Below are positions 1-8,236 of a stretch of DNA of 64,000 bases, one piece after another; position 1 is the stretch's first letter; each line of letters opens with the position of its first letter. The notes beneath the pieces are model-generated. The model was given only the letters and a program-made list of their open reading frames with translations. It had not been told where the DNA came from and did no database searches. This DNA comes from Lachnospiraceae bacterium OM04-12BH (GTDB taxonomy: Bacteria > Bacillota > Clostridia > Lachnospirales > Lachnospiraceae): the NCBI GenBank assembly GCA_003490145.1, contig QULQ01000005.1, positions 1 to 64,000 of the forward strand, read 5' to 3'. The translations under genes and the position numbers were made by a program.

Positions 1-38
1 TATCCAGGAATTGCGGAAAGATATGAGATTTGATGTTC

Positions 39-63
39 GGTTTTGAAGGTATGAAAACCTTTT
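39..63 (+). terminator. Possible intrinsic terminator before the tRNA cluster
   Basis: GGTTTT (39-44) pairs with AAAACC (54-59), followed by TTTT. It would end whatever transcript enters from the left, possibly an rRNA operon, but the 38 bases before it do not match 5S rRNA as far as I can recognise. The stem is only six pairs, so this is tentative. Confidence 0.4.
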
Positions 64-70
64 AGAGTAA

Positions 71-142
71 TCCTCGATAGCTCAATGGTAGAGCACTCGG
101 CTGTTAACCGAGTTGTTGTAGGTTCGAGCCCTACTCGGGGAG
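71..142 (+). tRNA. tRNA-Asn (anticodon GTT)
   Basis: A 72-base cloverleaf. The acceptor stem TCCTCGA pairs with TCGGGGA (one G-U), the anticodon loop is CTGTTAA, and the T arm GGTTCGAGCC is intact. The discriminator base is G. The CCA end is not encoded. It is first of three closely spaced tRNA genes that probably share one transcript. Confidence 0.95.
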
Positions 143-196
143 TTTAAGGTGTGAAGCCTTAAGGAAACAGCGGAGCTGTTTAAAAAAGGAAAAGAA

Positions 197-268
197 GGCT
201 CCATGGTCAAGCGGTTAAGACATCGCCCTTTCACGGCGGTAACACGGGTTCGATTCCCGTTGGAGTCA
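197..268 (+). tRNA. tRNA-Glu (anticodon TTC)
   Basis: A 72-base cloverleaf with acceptor stem GGCTCCA / TGGAGTC (one G-U), anticodon loop CTTTCAC and T arm GGGTTCGATTCCC. The discriminator is A. CCA is not encoded. It lies 54 bases after tRNA-Asn on the same strand. Confidence 0.95.
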
Positions 269-298
269 TTCAAAAAGGCGATGATAATTTAATAATAT

Positions 299-369
299 GG
301 CGCGATAGCCAAGTGGTAAGGCCCCGGTCTGCAACACCGTTATCACCGGTTCAAATCCGGTTCGCGCCT
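299..369 (+). tRNA. tRNA-Cys (anticodon GCA)
   Basis: A 71-base cloverleaf with acceptor stem GGCGCGA / TCGCGCC, anticodon loop TCTGCAA and T arm GGTTCAAATCC. The discriminator is T, as expected for tRNA-Cys. It is last in the Asn-Glu-Cys cluster and is followed directly by a strong terminator. Confidence 0.95.
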
Positions 370-374
370 CTTTG

Positions 375-406
375 GATCTCAGAATTTATATTCTGAGATC
401 TTTTTT
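375..406 (+). terminator. Intrinsic terminator of the tRNA cluster
   Basis: A perfect 10-bp stem, GATCTCAGAA with TTCTGAGATC, around a six-base loop, followed by six T. It starts five bases after tRNA-Cys and would end the tRNA transcript. Confidence 0.9.
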
Positions 407-450
407 GCCTGAATCTGATTAATAGCAATAGACTTATGGGTGGAGTAGGA

Positions 451-481
451 AGCCTACAGTTTATCACTGCAGGCTTTTTCT
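451..481 (+). terminator. Second intrinsic terminator
   Basis: AGCCTACAG (451-459) pairs with CTGCAGGCT (467-475) with one mismatch and is followed by TTTTTCTTT. It may back up the first terminator and insulate the sugar operon from tRNA transcription. Confidence 0.7.
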
Positions 482-587
482 TTATGAGAAACAGAAAGTA
501 TCATTAAATATGCATAAAAATAGAAAATCATAATTATTTATATTGTACAAAAAAACGGAAAGCTGTGATAATTTACGAAAAAAACTA

Positions 588-616
588 TTGTCAAATAAAA
601 CGGATTATGTTATTAT
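588..616 (+). promoter_or_regulatory. Sigma-A promoter of the maltodextrin-type operon
   Basis: TTGTCA (588-593) and TATTAT (611-616) are separated by exactly 17 bases, which puts the transcript start near 623. A second possible pair, TTGTAC (543) and GATAAT (567), lies upstream with an 18-base spacer. The downstream promoter is preferred because the operator array begins about eight bases after its predicted start. Confidence 0.7.
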
Positions 617-630
617 TCAATCACAGTACC

Positions 631-666
631 GGAAACGTTACCGATAACGATACCGAAAACGTTTCC
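631..666. promoter_or_regulatory. Three tandem 12-bp LacI-type operators
   Basis: GGAAACGTTACC (631), GATAACGATACC (643) and GAAAACGTTTCC (655) are consecutive 12-mers, each with a central CG. The outer two are close to the palindromic operators of LacI/CcpA-family regulators; the middle one is weaker. The array lies just downstream of the predicted start, where a bound repressor would block transcription. The likely ligand is the LacI-family protein encoded at 5408-6439, though CcpA could also bind. Confidence 0.7.
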
Positions 667-719
667 AGTATGAAACTAATCACTTTATTTCAAGCTTTAA
701 GAAGAGAGGTATGAAGATT

Positions 720-2129
720 ATGAAAAAGAAACTGGTAAGCACATTGTTATGTGCAGCAATGGCAGTATCGTTACTTGCAGGCTGCGGGGGAAGCGCAGAT
801 ACATCTGCAACAACTGATACAGCCACAGAGGGCACAGATGCAGCCGCAGAGGAAACAGAAGCTGCAGAAGAGACAGAAGCTGCAGAAGAAACAGCATCTG
901 CTGGAGAGGGTAAGGTATATTACCTGAATTTCAAGCCCGAGCAGGCAGATGATTGGACAGCTCTGGCAGCTAAGTATACAGAGCAGACAGGTGTTCCTGT
1001 TGATGTTCAGACAGCAGCATCCGGTACTTATGAATCTACTTTGAAATCAGAGATCGCTAAGACAGATGCACCTACACTGTTCCAGGTAAATGGTCCTGTT
1101 GGTCTTGCATCATGGAAAGATTATTGCCTTGATTTTTCTGACACAGATGTTTACAAAGAATTAAAGAGTGATGACTTTGCATTAAAGGATGGCGATGAAG
1201 TTAAGGGTATTGCTTATGTTGTAGAAACCTATGGTATCATTTACAATGCAGATATCCTGAATACATATTTCGGAAAGGACTACGCAGTAGTAAAGAGTGT
1301 TGATGAGATCAATTCCTTTGACAAGCTGAAAGCAGTAGCAGACAGTATTCAGGAGAACAAGGATGATCTTGGAGTAAAGGGTGCTTTCACATCTGCAGGT
1401 ATGGATTCAAGCTCTGACTGGAGATTCAAGACCCATCTTGCTAACCTTCCTATCTATTATGAATATAAGGAAGATGGTATCAGCTCAACTCCTGCAATCA
1501 AAGGAACCTATCTTGATAACTATAAGGCAATCTGGGATCTGTATATTACAGATGCAACCTGTGATCCTGCAGTTCTTTCCAGCAAGACAGGTGAAGATGC
1601 AACAGCTGAATTTGCACTTGGTGAAGCTGTGTTCTACCAGAATGGTACATGGGCATATAATGATCTTTCCACCAATGGTATGTCTGATGAATCCCTTGGA
1701 ATGCTTCCTATTTACATCGGTGTAGAGGGAGAAGAAAATCAGGGACTCTGTACAGGTAGTGAGAACTACTGGTGTGTAAACAAGAATGCATCAGAAGCTG
1801 ATATTCAGGCAACTCTGGATTTCTTAAAGTGGGTTGTAACTTCTGAAGAAGGATGTACAGCACTTTCACAGGATATGGGATTTGTTTGTCCTTTCAAGGC
1901 ATTTGATAACTATCCGGCAACCAATCCTCTGATCAACATCGCTAACGATTATGTATCCTCCGGAAAGACCTCTGTAGCATGGACCTTCACCACAATGCCT
2001 TCTGAAGAGTGGAAGAATGGTGTAGGAAGCGCACTTCTTGAGTATGCACAGGGAACTGGTAACTGGGATGGTGTTGTAACAGCATTCGTTGATGGCTGGG
2101 CATCAGAGTATGCAGCAGCAAATAACTAA
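720..2129 (+). CDS. Sugar ABC transporter substrate-binding lipoprotein (maltodextrin-type)
   Basis: Extracytoplasmic solute-binding protein of the family 1 (MalE-like) type, predicted to capture a maltooligosaccharide for the two permeases that follow. The first 22 residues are a lipoprotein signal with lipobox LLAGC (Cys22). An acidic, repetitive linker of EETEAA units follows and probably tethers the binding domain to the membrane. The start is placed at 720, not 711, because AGAGAGG (703-709) is ten bases from 720 but only one from 711. The substrate is inferred from malQ in the same operon. A hairpin between this gene and the permeases may keep its expression above theirs. No ABC ATPase is encoded nearby, so a shared MsmX-type ATPase elsewhere is likely. 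Confidence 0.88.
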   Translation: MKKKLVSTLLCAAMAVSLLAGCGGSADTSATTDTATEGTDAAAEETEAAEETEAAEETASAGEGKVYYLNFKPEQADDWTALAAKYTEQTGVPVDVQTAASGTYESTLKSEIAKTDAPTLFQVNGPVGLASWKDYCLDFSDTDVYKELKSDDFALKDGDEVKGIAYVVETYGIIYNADILNTYFGKDYAVVKSVDEINSFDKLKAVADSIQENKDDLGVKGAFTSAGMDSSSDWRFKTHLANLPIYYEYKEDGISSTPAIKGTYLDNYKAIWDLYITDATCDPAVLSSKTGEDATAEFALGEAVFYQNGTWAYNDLSTNGMSDESLGMLPIYIGVEGEENQGLCTGSENYWCVNKNASEADIQATLDFLKWVVTSEEGCTALSQDMGFVCPFKAFDNYPATNPLINIANDYVSSGKTSVAWTFTTMPSEEWKNGVGSALLEYAQGTGNWDGVVTAFVDGWASEYAAANN

Positions 2130-2170
2130 TCTGTAGGAGAATGACAGATTAAGATAAAGAAATAGGTTTT

Positions 2171-2203
2171 GGGTGGGCAGTTTCGCTATCTGCCCACCCT
2201 TTT
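2171..2203 (+). terminator. Attenuating hairpin between binding protein and permease genes
   Basis: GGGTGGGCAG (2171-2180) pairs perfectly with CTGCCCACCC (2190-2199) and is followed by TTTT. In sugar ABC operons such structures allow partial read-through and stabilise the upstream mRNA, giving an excess of binding protein over permease. It lies 20 bases before the permease start. Confidence 0.75.
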
Positions 2204-2222
2204 CAAAACAAGGAGAAGGCAT

Positions 2223-3065
2223 ATGGAAAAAGCAATCAAAAAATATTTTCCGATCTTTGCATTGCCTACATTGCTGGCATTTACAATCGGTTTTGTAATT
2301 CCCTTCGTATTGGGTGTTTATTTATCATTTTGTGAATTTACTACCGTAACCGATAGTACCTTTGTGGGGTTAAAGAACTATATCAGGATATGGGGAGATA
2401 AGACATTTACCCATGCGCTGTGGTATACATCACTTTTCACAGTAGCATCTGTGATCACCATTAATGTGCTGGCTTTTCTGGTAGCTATGCTGCTTACAAA
2501 GGGAATTCGGGGAACCAACGTATTTCGGACGGTATTCTTTATGCCTAACCTGATCGGTGGTATTATCCTTGGATATATCTGGCAGCTGATCTTCAACGGA
2601 ATTCTTCTTCATTTTAACAGAACACTGACATATAGTTCTGCCTATGGATTTTTCGGGTTATTGATCCTTATGAACTGGCAGCAGGTCGGTTATATGATGA
2701 TCATTTATGTGGCAGGAATCCAGAATATTCCGGGAGAACTGATCGAAGCAGCAAAGATTGATGGAGCAACAAACAGACAGCTTCTGCGTTATGTGACTAT
2801 TCCGATGGTTATGCCATCAATTACCATATGTACATTCCTGACACTGACGAATGCTTTTAAGCTTTATGACCAGAACCTGGCATTGACGGCAGGAGAGCCT
2901 TCCAATAAGTCAGAACTGCTTGCCCTGAATATTTATAACACATTCTACGGACGTACCGGATGGGAAGGTGTTGGCCAGGCGAAGGCAGTCATCTTCTTCC
3001 TGGCTGTGGCAGTGATCGCACTGATCCAGCTTAAGCTTACGAGAAGTAAGGAGGTGCAGGCATAA
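2223..3065 (+). CDS. Sugar ABC transporter permease, MalF-like
   Basis: Integral membrane permease, 280 residues with about six hydrophobic segments. The cytoplasmic EAA loop that contacts the ATPase is seen as ELIEAAKIDGATNRQLL, followed by YVTIPMVMPS. The start at 2223 is chosen over the longer frame from 2169 because AAGGAGAAGG sits five to ten bases upstream, while the longer start lies in the hairpin. It lacks the long N-terminal extension of enteric MalF. Its TAA overlaps the ATG of the next permease by one base, so the two are translationally coupled and probably form a heterodimer. Confidence 0.88.
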   Translation: MEKAIKKYFPIFALPTLLAFTIGFVIPFVLGVYLSFCEFTTVTDSTFVGLKNYIRIWGDKTFTHALWYTSLFTVASVITINVLAFLVAMLLTKGIRGTNVFRTVFFMPNLIGGIILGYIWQLIFNGILLHFNRTLTYSSAYGFFGLLILMNWQQVGYMMIIYVAGIQNIPGELIEAAKIDGATNRQLLRYVTIPMVMPSITICTFLTLTNAFKLYDQNLALTAGEPSNKSELLALNIYNTFYGRTGWEGVGQAKAVIFFLAVAVIALIQLKLTRSKEVQA

Positions 3066-3907
3066 TGTCAAATGTAAGAAAAGCAAAACATGGATGGGTT
3101 TTGACTTTAATATTTTCATTAATCTCAATAGCATATATAATGCCGATCGTAATTGTACTTATGAATTCCTTTAAAAGGAAAATATTTATCAGTAACAGAC
3201 CATTTGCATTGCCTGATGCCAAATCTTTTGTTAAAATTGAGAATTATATAAACGGTATTCAGAAGACAGATTTTTTCAGGGCATTTGGTTATACGCTATT
3301 TATTACAGTTGGCTCTGTATTTGTGATCGTACTCTGTACATCTATGTGTGCCTGGTATATCTCAAGGGTAAAGAATAAATGGACGACAGGTATTTATTAT
3401 CTGTTTGCTTTTTCTATGATCGTACCATTTCAGATGGTTATGTTTACTCTTTCCAAAATCGCAGATATGCTGCATCTCGGAAACCCTGTGGGAATCATTA
3501 TCGTATATCTAGGGTTTGGAGCCGGACTTGCGGTATTTATGTTCTGTGGATTTGTAAGATCCATACCGCTTGAAATTGAGGAATCAGCCATGATCGATGG
3601 GTGTAATCCGGTTCAGACGTATTTCAAGATCGTATTTCCGATTATGAAGCCGACAGCAATTTCAGTAGCGATTCTGGAAACCATGTGGGTATGGAATGAT
3701 TATCTGTTACCTTACCTGGTACTAAAAATCAATAAATATAAGACGATCCAGATTGCAATCCAGTATCTGAAGGGTGGTTATGGAGCCATTGATATGGGAG
3801 CAATGATGGCTATGATCGTGCTGGCTATTATCCCGATCATTTTGTTTTATGGATTCTGCCAGAAATACATCATAGAGGGTGTTATATCAGGAGCAGTAAA
3901 GGGTTAG
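3065..3907 (+). CDS. Sugar ABC transporter permease, MalG-like
   Basis: Second permease subunit, 280 residues, with an N-terminal membrane anchor and about six membrane segments. The EAA motif reads EIEESAMIDGCNPVQTYFKI. AAGGAGGTG precedes the start and the ATG overlaps the stop of the upstream permease. With that permease and the binding protein at 720-2129 it makes a complete importer apart from the ATPase. The next gene encodes 4-alpha-glucanotransferase, which supports maltodextrin as the substrate; that link is inference. Confidence 0.88.
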   Translation: MSNVRKAKHGWVLTLIFSLISIAYIMPIVIVLMNSFKRKIFISNRPFALPDAKSFVKIENYINGIQKTDFFRAFGYTLFITVGSVFVIVLCTSMCAWYISRVKNKWTTGIYYLFAFSMIVPFQMVMFTLSKIADMLHLGNPVGIIIVYLGFGAGLAVFMFCGFVRSIPLEIEESAMIDGCNPVQTYFKIVFPIMKPTAISVAILETMWVWNDYLLPYLVLKINKYKTIQIAIQYLKGGYGAIDMGAMMAMIVLAIIPIILFYGFCQKYIIEGVISGAVKG

Positions 3908-3922
3908 GAGGAGAAAAGGAAA

Positions 3923-5404
3923 ATGAGAAAGAGCGGTATATTGCTTCCGGTTTCCAGTTTGCCGTCAGCATATGGGATCGGGTGCTTTTCCGGGGAGGCA
4001 TATGAATTTATAGATAAACTTAAGGCAGCAGGGCAGTCTTACTGGCAGATTCTTCCTCTTGGACCTACAAGTTACGGAGATTCTCCTTATCAGTCATTTT
4101 CCTCTTTTGCAGGAAATCCATATTTTATCAGTCTTGATGATCTTGTAGAAGATGGGTATCTGACCAGGGAAGACTGTACTTCCTGTGATTTTGGTGACAA
4201 TGAGGAATATGTTGATTATGAAAAGCTTTATAAAAACAGATTTATATTGCTGAGAAAAGCATATGAGAACAGCCACATTAAGGATAATGTGGAGTTTCAG
4301 TCTTTTGTCCTGGAAAATAAGGACTGGCTGGATAATTATGCTTTGTATATGGCAGTAAAAACACATTTTAACAATACCTGCTGGGTAGAGTGGGATGAGG
4401 ATATCAAACTCAGGAAGCCGGAAGCACTTAAGAAATATCAGAAGGAATATGCAGATGAAGTAGAGTTTTACCAGTTCCAGCAGTATTTGTTTGCAAAACA
4501 ATGGAAGGCTCTGAAGGCATATGCCAATCAAAATGGTATAAAGATCATTGGAGATATCCCGATTTATGTAGCATTTGACAGTTCGGATGCATGGGCAAAT
4601 CCTGAACTTTTCCAGTTTGATGAAAATTGCAACCCGATCGCAGTGGCAGGCTGCCCGCCTGATGGATTTTCTGCAACAGGACAGCTCTGGGGAAATCCGC
4701 TGTACCGTTGGGAATATCATAAGGAAACGGGCTATGCCTGGTGGCTGAACAGATTGGAAGCGACCTTTGAGAAATACGATGTACTCAGGATTGATCATTT
4801 CCGTGGATTCGATGAATACTATGCGATTCCCTACGGAGAGCCGACAGCAGAAAATGGACAATGGGAGCCGGGACCTGGATATGATTTGTTTAAAACGATG
4901 AAGGCAGCGCTCGGCAAAAAGGAAATTATTGCAGAAGATCTTGGATTTTTGACTCCTTCTGTGTTAAAATTAGTAAAAAAGACAGGCTATCCGGGAATGA
5001 AGGTATTACAGTTTGCTTTTGATTCCAGGGAAGAGAGTGATTATCTGCCACACAATTATACGAAGAATTGTGTAGTATATACCGGTACCCATGACAATGA
5101 CACAACAGAAGGCTGGTTTACGGCACTTTCTGCAAAAGACAGGCGTTTTTGCAGAAATTATCTGGATATGAAGGGCAGAGGTCAGGGCAAGATCCATACA
5201 GCGATGATCCGTACGGCTCTTGCAAGTGTGGCAGATACGGCGATCATTCCGATGCAGGACTATCTTGGATTGGATTCCAGGGCAAGAATCAATACACCGT
5301 CAACGCTTGGAAATAACTGGAAGTGGCGGATGAAGGCAGATGCATTTACCGGGGAACTTGCAGAGGAGATCAGAAAGATTACTAAGCTGTATGGAAGGCT
5401 CTGA
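3923..5404 (+). CDS. malQ: 4-alpha-glucanotransferase (amylomaltase)
   Basis: Cytoplasmic GH77 disproportionating enzyme that transfers maltosyl and longer glucan units between maltodextrins and releases glucose. The 493-residue length is typical of bacterial MalQ. The N-terminus RKSGILLPVSSLPS, the segment DIPIYVAFDSSDAWANP, the nucleophile region DVLRIDHFRGF, the acid/base region IIAEDLG and the TGTHDNDT segment are all in their expected order. AGGAGG precedes the start. It lies 15 bases after the permease gene and three bases before the regulator, so it is co-transcribed with both and would process the imported sugar. Confidence 0.95.
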   Translation: MRKSGILLPVSSLPSAYGIGCFSGEAYEFIDKLKAAGQSYWQILPLGPTSYGDSPYQSFSSFAGNPYFISLDDLVEDGYLTREDCTSCDFGDNEEYVDYEKLYKNRFILLRKAYENSHIKDNVEFQSFVLENKDWLDNYALYMAVKTHFNNTCWVEWDEDIKLRKPEALKKYQKEYADEVEFYQFQQYLFAKQWKALKAYANQNGIKIIGDIPIYVAFDSSDAWANPELFQFDENCNPIAVAGCPPDGFSATGQLWGNPLYRWEYHKETGYAWWLNRLEATFEKYDVLRIDHFRGFDEYYAIPYGEPTAENGQWEPGPGYDLFKTMKAALGKKEIIAEDLGFLTPSVLKLVKKTGYPGMKVLQFAFDSREESDYLPHNYTKNCVVYTGTHDNDTTEGWFTALSAKDRRFCRNYLDMKGRGQGKIHTAMIRTALASVADTAIIPMQDYLGLDSRARINTPSTLGNNWKWRMKADAFTGELAEEIRKITKLYGRL

Positions 5405-5407
5405 TAC

Positions 5408-6439
5408 ATGAGTGAAATTACCATTAAAGACGTGGCCAGAATCTGCGGTGTGGGTGTAAGCACCGTATCAAGGGCCTTAAATAACCACCCAGATATTAAT
5501 CCGGAGACCAGGGATAAGATCCTGAGTGTGATCAAGGAGAATAACTATATCCCGAATAACAGTGCACGGAACCTGAAGCGCCAGGATGCTAAGGCGATTG
5601 CGGTTCTCGTAAAAGGTATCGACAATTCTTTTTTCAATGAAATGATTAAGGATATGGAAGCGGAATGCAAAAAGAAAAAGTATTCTCTGGTGCTTCATCA
5701 TGTAGGGTTTATGGAGGATCAGGTAGACGCTGCACTGGAGCTGGTAAAGGAAAAGAGACTCCGGGGGATTGTATTCCTGGGTGGTTATTTTGAAAATAAT
5801 GAAAAGAAGCTGGAACAGCTTCATGTACCCTTTGTCCTGAGTACAGCAGGAGCGGTTCCAACCAGCTACAGCAGGAATCTATATTCTTCTGTATGTGTGG
5901 ATGATGAAAAGGAAAGCTATAAGATGACGGATTACCTGATCCGTCAGGGACATCATAATATTGCGATCATCTACGAAAAGGGAATGACAGAATCTATCAG
6001 TATGCTTCGCCTTCGGGGATATCAGAGAGCATTATCGGATCACGGGATTCCTGTGAGAGAAGAGCTGATGCTGGCCACCAGACCAGATATTAAAGATTTT
6101 TCACTGGAAAATGGTTATGCGGTTACGAAAGATTTTTTGCAGAAAAAGATAGAATGTACAGCTATTTATGCTATTTCCGATATCATGGCGATCGGTGCCG
6201 GAAAGGCACTGGCAGAAGAGGGACTCAGAGTGCCTGAGGATATGTCACTTGCAGGATTTGACGGAGTAAACATTGGAGGATATGTGAATCCTTCCCTGAC
6301 TACGATCAAACAGCCCGGTGAAAAGATAGCACAGGAGACGATGAAGCTTTTATTTGACATGATCTTGAAAAAAGCAGAATGTCAACATAAAATATTTGAT
6401 GGAGAATTAGTTGTAAGAGGATCTACGAGATGTATCTGA
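5408..6439 (+). CDS. LacI-family transcriptional regulator
   Basis: DNA-binding repressor of the LacI/GalR family. Residues 4-60 form the helix-turn-helix and hinge (TIKDVARICGVGVSTVSRAL), and residues of about 62-340 form the periplasmic-binding-protein-like effector domain, ending in the usual TTIKQPGEKIA segment. The 343-residue length is normal. It is the distal regulator of the sugar operon and probably controls it through the operators at 631-666, with a maltose-type sugar as effector; both points are inferred from position. Its 3' end overlaps the next gene by ten bases. Confidence 0.92.
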   Translation: MSEITIKDVARICGVGVSTVSRALNNHPDINPETRDKILSVIKENNYIPNNSARNLKRQDAKAIAVLVKGIDNSFFNEMIKDMEAECKKKKYSLVLHHVGFMEDQVDAALELVKEKRLRGIVFLGGYFENNEKKLEQLHVPFVLSTAGAVPTSYSRNLYSSVCVDDEKESYKMTDYLIRQGHHNIAIIYEKGMTESISMLRLRGYQRALSDHGIPVREELMLATRPDIKDFSLENGYAVTKDFLQKKIECTAIYAISDIMAIGAGKALAEEGLRVPEDMSLAGFDGVNIGGYVNPSLTTIKQPGEKIAQETMKLLFDMILKKAECQHKIFDGELVVRGSTRCI

Positions 6440-7170
6440 TTCTTATGTTGCTTGGCTGTATTTGTTTATTCTATTTTATAGTAGTGGCAGTTGCCGGGCA
6501 TGGAACCAGCTTTTATTTTATCTGGTTGTTTCTGGCACTGTGCTCGTTTTTATCTGCCCTGTCTGTAAGAGCAGGGATCTTTACGAAATATTTGCCAATG
6601 TGGCTGAAAAGACTGTTTCTGATACTGGTTGGTATTGGAGCAGTTCTTTTTGTCGTTGTAGAAGGAATGATTTTTACAGGATATGTGCAGAGGGGAGAAA
6701 GTGGCTGCGATTATCTGATCGTCCTTGGAGCACAGATGAAACCGGACGGACCATCCAGAGTACTGCAGTACCGGCTGGATGCGGCCTATGATTATTTGGA
6801 GGAGAATCCGGATACGAAAGTGATCGTGTCCGGAGGTCAGGGCAGCGATGAAATAATCTCAGAGGCACAGGGAATGTATGATTATCTGGCAGGACGGGGC
6901 ATAGAAAAGGAAAGGATCATCAGAGAGGATCAATCCGTAAATACTGTGCAGAATCTTAAGTATTCAGCGGAATTCCTGGACAGGGAGCAGGACAGCGTCT
7001 GTATTGTAAGCAATAATTTCCATATGTTCCGCGCCAGAAGGCTTGCTGAAAAATTAGGTTATCAGAAAGTCTGCGGTCTTGCAGCCAAGGGAGATCCGGT
7101 TCTGATGGCGAACAATATGCTCCGGGAATTCTTCGGAGTAATGAAGGATTTCATTTATGGGAATTTGTAA
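6430..7170 (+). CDS. YdcF/SanA-like DUF218 membrane protein
   Basis: 246 residues. The N-terminal third is hydrophobic, with about three membrane segments. Then comes the DUF218 domain, seen as YLIVLGAQMKPDGPSRVLQ, KVIVSGGQGSDE and SEAQGMYDYL, ending with CIVSNNFHMFRARRLA. Family members such as SanA and ElyC act in envelope integrity or lipid-carrier metabolism, but the reaction is not settled and I do not assign one. The ATG lies inside the end of the regulator gene, so expression depends on the sugar operon unless a separate promoter exists. Confidence 0.8.
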   Translation: MYLILMLLGCICLFYFIVVAVAGHGTSFYFIWLFLALCSFLSALSVRAGIFTKYLPMWLKRLFLILVGIGAVLFVVVEGMIFTGYVQRGESGCDYLIVLGAQMKPDGPSRVLQYRLDAAYDYLEENPDTKVIVSGGQGSDEIISEAQGMYDYLAGRGIEKERIIREDQSVNTVQNLKYSAEFLDREQDSVCIVSNNFHMFRARRLAEKLGYQKVCGLAAKGDPVLMANNMLREFFGVMKDFIYGNL

Positions 7171-7182
7171 GGAGGGAATGGC

Positions 7183-7899
7183 GTGAATGAGGTAGAACAG
7201 TTAAGGAAGATCATCGGTGAAAGTAACAATATTGTTTTTTTTGGTGGAGCCGGAGTTTCAACGGAAAGTGGGATACCGGATTTCAGAAGTGTAGATGGAT
7301 TGTATCATCAGAAATATGATTATCCGCCGGAAACAATCCTGAGTCATACCTTCTATAGAAGAAAACCAGAAGAATTTTTCCGTTTTTATAAGGACAAGAT
7401 GCTCTGCCTTTCTGCAAAGCCAAATGCGGCACACCGGAAGCTGGCTGAATGGGAAAAGGAAGGAAAACTGAAGGCTGTAATCACCCAGAATATTGATGGA
7501 CTGCATCAGGCGGCAGGCAGTAAGGAAGTACTGGAGCTTCATGGAAGCGTACTCAGGAACTATTGTGAGGACTGCGGAGCTTTTTATGATGCAGAATATG
7601 TGCTGCATACTGACGGAGTTCCAAGGTGTGAAAAGTGTGGAGGCCCAGTCAAGCCAGATGTGGTTCTGTATGAGGAAGGGCTGAATCAGGAAACACTGGA
7701 AAAGGCTGTCAGATATATCAGGGAAGCAGACGTGCTGATCGTGGGAGGAACATCACTGGTTGTTTATCCGGCAGCAGGGCTGATTGATTATTACAGGGGA
7801 AATAAGCTGATCCTGATTAACAAGACACCTACGGCAAGAGATCAGATGGCAGATCTTGTGGTAACAGGAAGTATCGGAGAAATATTTTCACAGTTATAA
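7183..7899 (+). CDS. cobB: NAD-dependent protein deacylase, sirtuin family
   Basis: Sir2-family deacylase that uses NAD+ to remove acyl groups from lysines. Visible motifs are the NAD-binding GGAGVSTESGIPDFRS, the TQNIDGLHQAAG segment, the catalytic-loop LELHGS with its His, two zinc-binding CxxC pairs (CEDC and CEKC) and VGGTSLVVYPAAGL. The length of 238 is typical of class U or III bacterial sirtuins. The start is GTG at 7183, seven bases after GGAGGG. It lies 12 bases after the DUF218 gene in the same transcript. The gene symbol follows common usage for bacterial sirtuins. Confidence 0.93.
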   Translation: MNEVEQLRKIIGESNNIVFFGGAGVSTESGIPDFRSVDGLYHQKYDYPPETILSHTFYRRKPEEFFRFYKDKMLCLSAKPNAAHRKLAEWEKEGKLKAVITQNIDGLHQAAGSKEVLELHGSVLRNYCEDCGAFYDAEYVLHTDGVPRCEKCGGPVKPDVVLYEEGLNQETLEKAVRYIREADVLIVGGTSLVVYPAAGLIDYYRGNKLILINKTPTARDQMADLVVTGSIGEIFSQL

Positions 7900-7909
7900 G
7901 GAGCAGATT

Positions 7910-8086
7910 ATGGATGTCAGGGTAGGAGATGTACTGAGACTTAAGAAAAAACATCCCTGTGGCAGCTATGAATGGGAGGTCCTGAGGATCGGGGCAGACT
8001 TCCGGCTGAAGTGCTGTGGATGCAGCCATCAGATCATGTCGCCGAGAAAGCAGATAGAGAAAAATATCAAAGAAATTATAAGATAA
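7910..8086 (+). CDS. DUF951 family small protein (YyzM-like)
   Basis: 58 residues, starting MDVRVGDVLRLKKKHPCGS, with the family pattern of KKxHPCG followed by a CCGC cluster and a basic C-terminus. The four cysteines could bind a metal; this is inference. AAGGAGCAG precedes the ATG. Proteins of this family sit next to rpsF or DNA replication genes in many Firmicutes, as here. The function is unknown. Confidence 0.85.
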   Translation: MDVRVGDVLRLKKKHPCGSYEWEVLRIGADFRLKCCGCSHQIMSPRKQIEKNIKEIIR

Positions 8087-8090
8087 AGGC

Positions 8091-8119
8091 TTGCCAAGGG
8101 GTGGTTTTTGTGGTATCAT
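8091..8119 (+). promoter_or_regulatory. Promoter of the rpsF-ssb-rpsR operon
   Basis: TTGCCA (8091-8096) and TATCAT (8114-8119) with a 17-base spacer. It starts five bases after the DUF951 stop. The predicted transcript start near 8126 gives a leader of about 110 bases before rpsF. Confidence 0.65.
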
Positions 8120-8125
8120 TTTAAT

Positions 8126-8236
8126 CCGTGGTATGTTGAAAATGCCTGATTATGCAGCGAATGCATAAGGCAAATTACAAATTCCTTGCTCCTGTAAATA
8201 GAAGACAGGGGCCAGAGACCAAAAGGAGGTAGAAGC
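8126..8236 (+). ncRNA. Candidate autoregulatory leader of rpsF (S6:S18 type)
   Basis: The leader can form two hairpins. The first is TGCCT (8143-8147) with AGGCA (8168-8172), enclosing a perfect TATGCA/TGCATA stem with a three-base bulge on the 5' side. The second is formed by 8188-8195 with 8205-8212. In many bacteria the S6:S18 complex represses its own operon by binding a leader structure of two helices separated by an asymmetric bulge. The CCG trinucleotide expected in that bulge is not evident here, so assignment to the known family is uncertain. Confidence 0.4.

Noticed and set aside
1..38. Possible 3' end of a 5S rRNA gene before the tRNAs
   Set aside because: The bases do not match the conserved 3' strand of 5S rRNA that I know, and too little sequence is present.
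4094..4861. 255-residue minus-strand open frame inside malQ
   Set aside because: malQ has clear GH77 motifs throughout; the antisense frame is rich in Cys, Ile and Phe and has no RBS.
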